A DNA stretch of 64,000 nucleotides. Source: Gymnorhina tibicen. Its lineage: Eukaryota > Chordata > Aves > Passeriformes > Artamidae. The DNA lies in assembly GCA_013399875.1 (NCBI GenBank), contig VXAZ01003283.1, positions 142,137 to 206,136 of the forward strand, given 5' to 3'. The position numbers and the translations under genes are program-made. Below are positions 54,201 through 64,000 of the stretch, in pieces (position 1 is the first letter of the stretch; every line of letters begins with the position of its first letter). Under the pieces are notes generated by a model that was given only the letters and a program-made list of their open reading frames with translations, searched no databases and was not told the DNA's origin.

Positions 54201-57200
54201 TAGAAATACTCAGTTCAAAGCCTGTTCATTTCAGCAGGACGAACAGAAACGAAGGTAAAAAAATGGATTGAACAGCTTCTTTTGGTCCCTTATGGCACTA
54301 CCTTTCCATCATCTCAGCGTGCTCTGAGCCATGCCCTTCAAAGGCACAATTATATGATACACACATCTACTTTGAAGAACAACCTTTAAATGAAACATTT
54401 TATTACCTCCTTTCACCTACTTTGAAGCATTTTTACTTCTTTTCTGTCACTGCAGATACTAAAATGCAAAACAAAACAAAACAAAGAAACCCAACTCATG
54501 TATTTTCTCAAATATCTCTCTTACCTGGATAAGAAATACTTAATAATGATTCTATAGTATTTATTTTAAGGAGGGATAGGTTTTTTTGTTTTCTCTTGTG
54601 TACTTTTAAAATACATGTAGCTAATCAGTGATTTTTTTTAAATAACTCCCCCCTCCCAAAATCTAACTGAAAAATGACACGTGAAATGGTAACATCTAGG
54701 CGAGTTCCACATGCACAGCATCTCCTTTTGTATTTCTTAAACTGTCTGTATAAACCAAACTAAACCAAGGAAACAACTTGACAATAATTTTTTTAAAGGG
54801 CCTGTTTTTTATTAAGAAAATTAAGTTATTCCCTCCGTGTCTTCAGCATGAATTTTAATGTCTTAGTGTCTCTCGGTACTCTTCATTTCACTAACTTATC
54901 ATTAGCATGCACCTATGTGTAGAAGGAAGAGGTATCTTTCTGGAAGAAGGCTGTTCTAAACAACAGCCAAGTCTTTGATTACTGTGGCTGTTTCTACATG
55001 ATCAGAAGCTGACCAAAGTACACAAAGACATCAATCTGAACTAATTTTCATGTAGCTAGTTCTGACACTAAGAGCAATACAGACCTCAACAGCAATTGGG
55101 TGAATGAATTGGGATTATTATCACGATCCCACATTACTTGTTCTACAACACTTGAATGAATGAAACCCAATCTATCACCTTCACAACTAAAAAACTGATT
55201 GGGCTAGCATACTATATATCTACAGCTATGCCTCATGATTAGAGTGTACACAGTGTATAAGCCTACTAACAGAAAAGCTGAGAACTTCCTTGTTACACAC
55301 ATACCAACTATTGTCTAAAGAGTCTAAACCCATGGAAACAATGTAAGTAGAGACAAAGAGAAAGAGAAGTATTTTTAAAAATTATTTTAAATAGTGTTCA
55401 GGGACACTACAATCAACAGGACCTCCAGCATTGTACTGTGCTACAGCACAGACCAGTGGTTACTCTAAAGAACTCTAAAGCACTTCCCAACTACATTTTT
55501 CTGAGCTTTGAGAACTTCCCCAACACATGACTAACTGACATTTTAAAGACATTATGATTTGAGCCTGTAGTGCACACACACACACAAAACCCCAACAAAC
55601 CAACCAGCACCAAAATGCATTGCACACGTCTTCAGGAATGTGACAGAACAGTACTTGTTAGGCAGTAGTTATTGTCAGAGGACATAGACCAGAAGCAGCT
55701 CAAGACGCATAGATGGCCCTGGATTTTGGATTACCCTTGATTTTGAAAATCGCTACATTCCTACAGTGCTTATGAAGAAAGTAACACAGTTCAACACAGT
55801 GTTTTCAAGGAATTGAAGACACAACCATTTTGTTGTATTCTTATCTGAGGAGCAGCACAGATATTACACATTGCTGCCTGCTGCTTTGAATATTTTCTGA
55901 GGTAGTGAACTATTTTATCTACTAAGAAAGTGCTCAGATCTGACAAATGATGAGTCACAAATAAAACCGGTAGCTTTTTCTCATTTTAATTATACACTTA
56001 GGTGGTACGCATCTGCTGGGATAGATTCACAACTGAAGAAAAGCAGAGAAATATTCTAAAATTAACATTAGGGTATTTCAGAATGGATTAAAAAATTGGA
56101 AGAGTTGTGCTGCATGACATTATAGGCAATTATCTCTTGTCCTTAATAAAAAGGCAAAGAGCTGGAGATTAATAGCATTTTGCCTGTGTGTACATACACC
56201 TTGAACAACTGTATTTTCATACTTATCATTATTTTAAGCGGAGGTAACAGGAATACATTACAGCTTACATATGCATATCATAACAACAAATACGCTGCAG
56301 TTCAACAGGAATTAATCACTGTCACCAATTTATTTTTTGAACCTTAGAATGAATTATTTTCACTACGTAACAAATGTGGTAGCTTATCATATTTAATTTT
56401 CATTTACTGTGTCAAATGTTGCATGACTGTAGGAAAATAGGACATAAGGCTTTTTAGGAAATTTTCCTATTTAAGTTGGCCATTTGGAAATTAAAGTGAC
56501 TCCAAAATTTGATGCTTTTAGAAAACTACAATATCCGCAATTTGTAGTCACAGTTTAAAACTGTATTTTATACAGTTTTATTAAGACTGTCCTAAGAGCT
56601 TTCATACTTAGCAAACAACACTCATATAAGCATCAAATCAGTGACAGATGTATAGCATAAATCTTCTGATATAGCTTCCTTAAAAAGTCCAAAATACATA
56701 TAAGTGAAGGAAAACAAGTATATCAGGCTTTAAAAGCAGCTGCTTTTTGATGCAAATATTTGGCATTAACAGTGCTTACAATATTTTGCTTGCTGAGCAG
56801 TGAGGAATCCTATTTAAAAGGAATACTCTAATTTTAAGATGCTTAAAATGAACGCACGTTCAAATAGTTCTTGTACTTTTTAATTTAATAAATTAGATAT
56901 GGACTAAAATAAGATCTGAGAACAGATCTGCAGATTTATACATTTAGAGACATGTGTAACAGTATTCACAGAACATGCACTAAGTCAAGTAGCATTTTTA
57001 ACAGAAGTGTTAAAATGGCAGATCAAACTTTTCAGTCCCTTGATAATTAGAGCCATATAAATGACAGCATTTTGATTCAGTTTAATGGATTTTTTTTCTT
57101 ATCTTACTATGCAATGTCAGTCTCAACACATTCCTAGGAAGTCTCAACACTGTCATTTTGATGAACAGAGAAACCTTAAATTTACACAAATCAAAGGCCT

Positions 57201-57876
57201 AATATTGTATAGTCTTTTACCACGTGAAACTCAGTACAATATCAAGAAAAATATTTTACTGTTTTTACTCATTTTGACTTCTCTGAAATAAAACACTAAT
57301 GTACATTAAATCTAAAGTAAAGTACTAGCAGTTTACACCAGCAGTGAACACCTTGTCCTTAATATTGAAACAGCAACTGAAAAATAGCCTGCTAGCTATG
57401 GTTAGTAATAAATTTTATTTAGAAGCTTCCTCTTTTCTGAGGAAAATTCAGATAAAGTCTTTTAAAAGAAAAACGAATTTGCCATTTCTGCTTCTCCATC
57501 TGTCTCTCTCCCTCCCTTAACCATCCTTGGAAAAGAACAATAAGGAATGTGACTTAGCACTCTTCTATTACAGAGGCAAAGGACAAAGGAAGATTTTCAG
57601 TGTTGACTCACCAGTTAAGATAAATGTAATTGTTACCACCACCCAACCCTGAAGGGGATGTTCTTTCTTGACAAATGCTGATGGAACACTTGTAATAGGA
57701 GGAAAAGTTCAGTTGTGCAGAGAGGGCTGAATTTAAGGAATTAATACATCAGACTATATAGAACTAGAAATTACTTTAGAAATACCACTAGGCTTTACCT
57801 TTCTTCTTATTGGGCCTACACGTGTCTTGTCTACACTGAACAGTGACGGAAAAAAATTCATCATATGCACACACAA

Positions 57877-57918
57877 ATAAATATAGATAGATAGATATGC
57901 CCATATATATATACACAC
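57877..57918 (+). repeat. AT-rich microsatellite (GATA)n and (TA)n
   Basis: TATAGATAGATAGATATG is followed by CCATATATATATACACAC. It is a short compound simple repeat. Confidence 0.85.
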
Positions 57919-59694
57919 GTAAGTTCTGATTCTGTCAGTGTATCACTTGATGCATTTCACAGATCAGTTCAGAAAAGTGAAATAGAGCTCTTCTTTCCCA
58001 AATGCTGCAAACACTTAGAAGTTTGGTTGTTCTTCTGCACCAAGCTCTAGCCCACTGTTCCTGAAATCCCTTTACCACAGCTGGCTCAGTTTAAGAAAGT
58101 TATGAATGCTGTTTGAGAACTATGGAAATGCAGGGCACTGCCAATGATGTAAAGTAAGCCACTGAGTTAGCAGATCGAGTAATTTTCAAACATCTTGAGA
58201 ACATCGAGTGGGTATGAAAAACCAGATTCATGAAATCATGCCATAGACTCTTCACCGAAACATCTAATTACCAAGGAGCCTACTTATTCATGACTCCCTA
58301 GAGTATGAAGAAGCTGATGGGCTCATCATGACAGCTGGAAAGGAGATTAGGTGAGAATTTTTTGAGGGAGGAATTAGTTTGTTTCTTAAACATAGATCAA
58401 GTTTACAGTGCACCTCAAAAAAATAATTGTACCTGTGCAAAGGGGAACTACATCCTGCAACACAAAGGCAAGAAAGAACCATCATGGTAGATAAAAATAT
58501 ATAAGCATTGTCATGCAAGAAAATAATTGTGCAACTACCACCCTAAGGACCTAAGTTTCTCACTTTTCTTTCCAACACTGCTGCATGCAAGTTATTGGTG
58601 TTTGGCTAGATTACTGAACAGGACATCAGAGAGTGAGAGGAACATTCAGCAATGACAAGACATTCAGTTGAATTAAATTCAAGAGCCACTCCTTACTTCC
58701 CAGACTGTGAAAAGGCACAACTCTGCCTCTTAATGGTCTTTTTATTTCAGGAAAATTAGATTAAATACTATATTTCTAGTGATCACGACTTGAAGAACAT
58801 CCCATATTTGCAACTGAGTTGCCACAGGCTTCAAATTTAGATTTTTTTTTTTGGCTGACCTTGATGAAAACTTCCTCATTCAGTTTAGCAGAAATTGTAC
58901 TGAGTTACTGTGTTACTATGCTCAACCTCCTGATAACAAGTAAGAAACTAAACAGAAAAGCAGAGTACTTTGCTGCATCGGAAACAGGACTTCAAAGAAG
59001 GTGCTCAGAACCTCATTTTTCTAACTCTGTTCAAACTGTAGATTTGTACATCACAAATATTAGGTGCTTGTCCTGCAGGATTGACAAGAGTATGAACATC
59101 TGTGGCACTTTTCTGTGGTTAACCTTTTATAAAGGATTAAGAAATTAACCTAGAGACCATTTTAGAAAATGCCAGGAACAGAAAAATATGAACCTACCAA
59201 CAGACACCATTTTGATTAGCTATAAGTTGGAGAAATCATAGCTATTTCTGAAAGCCCAAAACAAAACCTATGAAATACAAGGATCACAGTAGATTTGGAA
59301 CATTAAATAAAACTATGTTTTCTTTGCTGTGCAAATATGCGATTAATCCCTTGGCCCAGATCTACAGCTTTCACCAAATCTAAACTTGCCAAGAAGTCAT
59401 TTTGCTTTGATGATGACTACAGGATTTAACTCAAACCATATGACAGAAACAATACCATAGAATAGAAAACTTGGTAGGAAAGTATCCATTTTCACTGCAC
59501 TCCTAGCATATTGTGGAGCTTTGTTAAGACTGAAAAATTGCTCTAAAAAACTTCAGTAACACCTCAAGGTTACACTTCAAATTTACTTCAGCAAATATTT
59601 TAAGTGATCACTGATGTATTTCTTGGACTATATATAAAAGCAAGCTGTGTCTAGCATGTCACATAGAGAACTTGAAATCACTTGTGAAGGAGTC

Positions 59695-59928
59695 AACAGG
59701 GGAACTTTAGGTTGGATATTAGGAAAAGGTTCTTCCCCTGAGGGTGATCAGGCACTGGAACAGACTTTCCAGTGCAGTGGTCATGGTACCAAGCCTCAGA
59801 GCTCAAGGAGCCTTCGGACAACACTCTCAGGCACATGGCAGGACTCTTGGGGTGAAGGGCCAAGAGCTGGACTTTGATGATCCTTGTAGATTCCTTCCAA
59901 CTCAGGATATTCTATCATTCTATGAATT
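59695..59928 (+). mobile_element. CR1 3' end (severely 5'-truncated)
   Basis: GGAACTTTAGGTTGGATATT encodes the ORF2 end (in shifted frames), followed by CTGGACTTTGATGATCCTTG, CCTTCCAACTCAGGATATTC and the tail TATCATTCTATGAATTA. It is of the same type as the copies at 20780 and 47853. Confidence 0.92.
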
Positions 59929-61087
59929 ACAAACCAAGTGTGAACTGAAGAGAAATGCAAAAGTAGTACAAAATTTAAGCACCTTGCCTCAAACTTCAGT
60001 AATTTTGTCACAGTCTTAAGTATGAATTGAAAGGGACAGGATAGACATAGTTGGAATCATAAATAGAGGAAGCAGCATTTTAGCTCTTTCTTAAGATACA
60101 TGATTGCTGTTTGGAGTTAACCCAACCCAGAAAGAACAGGTAGTGCTGAGCACAAGACAAGTATAAAGTCTGAAGGGAAGGAAATGGAGTATTGCATTAG
60201 GTATTTAATCATATTTCCTAAGACAGAAAAAAAAGGAAATAATTATACAGTAAAAACACATTTTAAAACAGGTGTTCTAACAATAATATATAGTACCCTT
60301 TTCCCACCAATCTTCCCTTTCTAATAATCTTAAGGAGCTACAGCTATTGCTACTCGAAAGGTCTATTGTCCCTACTAAGGCAACATTTACACTTCAGTTG
60401 ACAACATTACATAAAGAGCAGACACGTAACTCCTTAAAGCTTATTTGTGGGCAGTTCCTTATAAACTGAGATGATTTATTTGGATCTGTGACCAAAGGGA
60501 TACACTAGTTCTCCTAATCCACATTCTGATAGGAGGCCATTTGGTACTACCTACTCTGCAGATATAAATGACTCATTAATGCTCTGCAAAGAGAAAAAAA
60601 AAGTTGTGATTGCAGCTAAGTCAAAGACACATCAAGGGTGTGATGCATCTTATCATCTTAACTTACACTAATTCAATTTGTAATTGAATATTTAGAACAC
60701 TATTTTGACAGACCAAACCAAATGTTCCTTTAACCAAAATCTCATCCAGAAGCAATCTTTGAGAAACCTGAAAAACAAAGGGTATTCTGTTTCTAAAGAC
60801 CTCAGTATACTGGATGGACCCTTACATGCTATGCCATCCAAAAAGAGGCAGGTTGTACTCACCTGTTAGGACAGAAGCTTTCTGATAAACTGAAACAAGC
60901 ACTTTAGAAACTACTAAAAAAAATGCCTGAAGCAGAGAAAGACACCTCACTCAGTAGGCATCAAACCCTACCTTTACGGAAAGCTGCAAGAGGAGCTTGA
61001 AGGCATGTTGTGACTTTGTATTTTCACTCCAGTTACCTTGCCTTTGCAAAAACAAAGTCAGTCCATGGCTAATTAAGTCTGCCTTAA

Positions 61088-61152
61088 GCATGGTGTTGGA
61101 CTAAGTGATCTCCTGAAGGAGGTCCAATGCAAACTAATTCTTTTATGCTAAG
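61088..61152 (+). mobile_element. CR1 3' tail fragment
   Basis: GGTGTTGGACTAAGTGATCT, GAAGGAGGTCCAATGCAAAC and TAATTCTTTTATG match a decayed CR1 3' UTR end of the subfamily seen at 50905. Confidence 0.7.
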
Positions 61153-64000
61153 ATTCCATTATTCATATAATGGCAACACTGCTCATTTCCAAGGCGAAGA
61201 AGCTGGAAGGACATCATCAAGAAGACACGAGAAAAAGCCTACCACTTTGCTTTTGAAAATGAAAGCAGCAAATCCCTCCAGCAACTTCATCACCTCCTTT
61301 CTAAAGGGAGATTATGGACAAGATCTGAGGGAGGAAGGTTTTTTGGTGTGATGGATTATTTTGTTTTAGGGGGTGGGGTTTTTGTTTGTTTTTGAAATCA
61401 GGACAACCTAGAAATCAGAAAACGGAGAGACTTGGCAAAGAGATGGAAACTAGTATTTGATCTTAAAACAAAAGAAAAAGCATAGCATCAGAGGGGGCAA
61501 TAGCACATGGTTTTAGCTTGAAATTGTCAGACTCAGTTCTAACTTTATGTGATTTGGCTGAGGTGTCTGTGGGCTCATTAAAGGAGTGCATACTTCTTGT
61601 GGATGTCCCCATTAAATAGAAGAGTCTAAACCTTCGGCTTTAACCTAAGGTTGATACTCTGCCCCTGTTACAGCATACAATTAAAAGAGAAGTTGACTCA
61701 GCTATTGAGAACAGAAATGAATATTGAAGAGGGTTCTCTCTCCAGATGGAATGAATGCAGAAAGGGGCTCTTAAATGCTGACTATGTAACAAACAAGCAA
61801 CTTGGCCTATGCTGGGATTTGTAAAACACTTTATTTGTACTGCACAATGATATCCTAGTGAAATTCTAGAAGAGGCCTACAACAAATGATGTAAAGCCTA
61901 GGTTTTATTTTGACATGGTAAATCAATCTGCTTTCTACCAAGCCATGTCAAAAATAACCCATGCAAGAAAATTAGATACAATAGCTACCTTTACAACTCA
62001 AAGATACTTAGCTGAAGTACTTATTTAAATATAGAACATATATATTTGAATCAAAATTGCCAGCTAATGAAGAGTTTTGCTTATTATATCCAGTCTCATC
62101 AATAAATTGGTCACCTCAGAAGAATGAAAATACATCTCAGGAGATGTTATACTGCTTAGCTCTGCACTTCCAAATACATTTTCTAACTCTGAAATATATC
62201 TAACACAATACCACGTATCATGGCACCAGATGGCCTAGATCTGTAAAGGTGGTCATGGTATTCTCATTTCCAGATGAATTATCTGTGATACCATGAATAT
62301 ATCTTATAAAATATAGCTTATCAACAAAAAGGGACAGTTCACAGGAAACTAGAACCACCCCACATTAACAGATGGTAAAACATTTTAAAAATACCAGTAT
62401 TATTGCTCAAACAAGATTTTAATTTATAATGTCTAGAAAAAATAGCCTTTTACAATAAAATTACCAAAAAAAGTTTATATATTTAAAAGTATATATTTGT
62501 CCAGCCATGAAAATATGGCTCTTCAAAGCCCTTTATGTCTAGAAGATTCCATTATGCAAATGAGGACAGCATTCTCAGGGATATGTAGAATTACAGCCAT
62601 TTCGGTTTTTAAATTTTTTATTCACATCATGAGATGGACAAATCAATATATCAAACTAATTTTCAATGTGGTAACACCTGGGAACTTCTTCCAAGTTTAT
62701 AAATTGCTTTTCTTCACCTTTCCAAGCCCTAATTTCATAACTGAACTTAGATACTGCCTTCCTTATTCCCAAAAGCCCCAGTGCTTCTGCTCTGGATTCA
62801 AACAAAAAAATTGCAAGTGATGGAAGCAATTTGTTTTACTTCTATTATTCACAGATTTATAGTATAATTGTAAGTGTTCAACAAAATGACATTTCAGTTG
62901 CAAACTGTAAAATGGCTAGGAAAGTCAAAACCACCAGATGTCTAAAATGGAATAATTTGCATTGGAAAAGGCTTCTAGAAAGATCAAAGAACAGAAAGCC
63001 AGAATGTACCTAATTCACAGCTGTTGACAGTAAGAATTTACTTTCTTACTAGTTCATCAGCATATAAAATGTCATTGGTATCCATCCATCCATCTTAATC
63101 CTTTTTTTTGTCATTCTTTTCAGTGAATTTGGGTTTGGTTTAGATTTAGCAGTTAAATTTCCTTTTTTTAAAAATACTTTTTATTGAGATCATTCAGATG
63201 AAATTGACTTAGGAAGCTTTATGGATTGCTTCTATTAAAACTTGCTAAACATTAGATTATTATAGAAAGCAAACAGATCCAGAAAATGTCAACAGCGACA
63301 GGATTGATATACGGAAAACATGTGACATTGAAGAAGAAAAGACATATTCCAAAGGCAGCTAAATTACTCTATATTTGAAGATGACCTTGAAATTCCCACT
63401 AACCCACTTTTCCATTAAGAAGCAAAAATAATTTTATCAGTGGCACTAGCCAAACTTGTGAAATATACCTTCCAGTCCTACATACCATAGTTCAGTTATA
63501 ACATCTGGCAAGCAAAAGATGTATCTCATCAACAAAGGATACCTCCTATACGAAAAAAACCCTACTTGACAGGCTCTTCCATTTCAATAAACAAACATAC
63601 CAAGCATAAGAAATCAGATGGACCTCGAATGCTGCATTTTCCCAAGCACTCAGAACTACTGATATGCATAATGGAAGTTCATAAATGACCAGCATTTTAA
63701 TATGCCTCCTATTCTTACTTCCCATTTATGGCAACGCATGCTAATCACTGCAACACATTGCAAGATTAAAAAAAAAAGTAAAACAATATCAGACGTATCT
63801 CAGTAAACCCAAATTAATTTAGATTCTCATCTATCAGAAGGCACAATATAGCTTTTGCTTCAATTTTACTGTTTTGCTAGCTTGTGAAGTATATGCCTCT
63901 TGTGAAATATAATTTCCAAATGATTTAATCGCAATTAGAAAAGCAGACAGCTATGAAAAATAACATTTTCAAATGAACTGATCTAAAAAGTATCTGAAAC

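Larger units (their letters stand above)
49622..64000 (-). other. Probable ZC3H12B first intron / upstream region
   Basis: More than 14 kb of AT-rich DNA without any CpG island, so the ZC3H12B promoter probably lies beyond the right edge. Apart from the CR1 pieces listed and small simple repeats I recognise no exon, RNA gene or promoter. A slightly GC-richer patch sits at 51960-52110. The open frames here are short and have no domain. Conserved enhancers may be present but cannot be recognised by eye. Confidence 0.5.

Overview
This window is vertebrate nuclear DNA, most likely from a songbird (order Passeriformes). The bird assignment rests on many CR1 LINE fragments with the characteristic 3' tail (ATTCTATG-type short repeats). 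The passerine assignment rests on one tRNA-Ile-derived SINE with a CR1-like tail (15655-15800), a type described from zebra finch and other passerines. Genes are intron-rich, and promoters are CpG islands in an otherwise AT-rich background.

Layout. Positions 1-250 are a GC-rich CpG island, probably the promoter of a gene lying off the left edge. By human Xq12 synteny the best candidate is MSN, transcribed leftward. Positions 250-22800 hold no gene I can support: unique AT-rich DNA, a possible LTR fragment near 5.0-5.5 kb, the SINE, a dead 1.45-kb CR1 reverse-transcriptase copy (16020-17466) and several CR1 3' ends. From 23.46 kb a TATA-less CpG-island promoter drives LAS1L (+ strand), whose 13 coding exons (23716-36472) splice in frame to a 626-residue protein. 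Tail-to-tail with it, on the - strand, lies ZC3H12B (Regnase-2/MCPIP2): five coding exons (49457 down to 42748) encode 834 residues, followed by a roughly 4.5-kb AT-rich 3' UTR ending near 38.2 kb. The last 14 kb (49.6-64 kb) are most simply read as the first intron or upstream region of ZC3H12B; they contain CR1 remnants but no recognisable exon or promoter.

How the genes relate. LAS1L is the HEPN endoribonuclease of ribosome biogenesis (ITS2 cleavage). ZC3H12B is a PIN-like/CCCH endoribonuclease acting on mRNA. They share no pathway that I know of, but their convergent order is the same as on the human X chromosome. That block corresponds to chicken 4p and passerine chromosome 4A, so this window probably comes from 4A.

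No undescribed multigene system was found. The most testable observations are a 43-codon upstream ORF in the 5' leader of ZC3H12B, a tandem in-frame alternative splice donor in ZC3H12B that would insert 7 residues between the nuclease and zinc-finger regions, the tRNA-Ile SINE, and two sets of perfect short inverted repeats.
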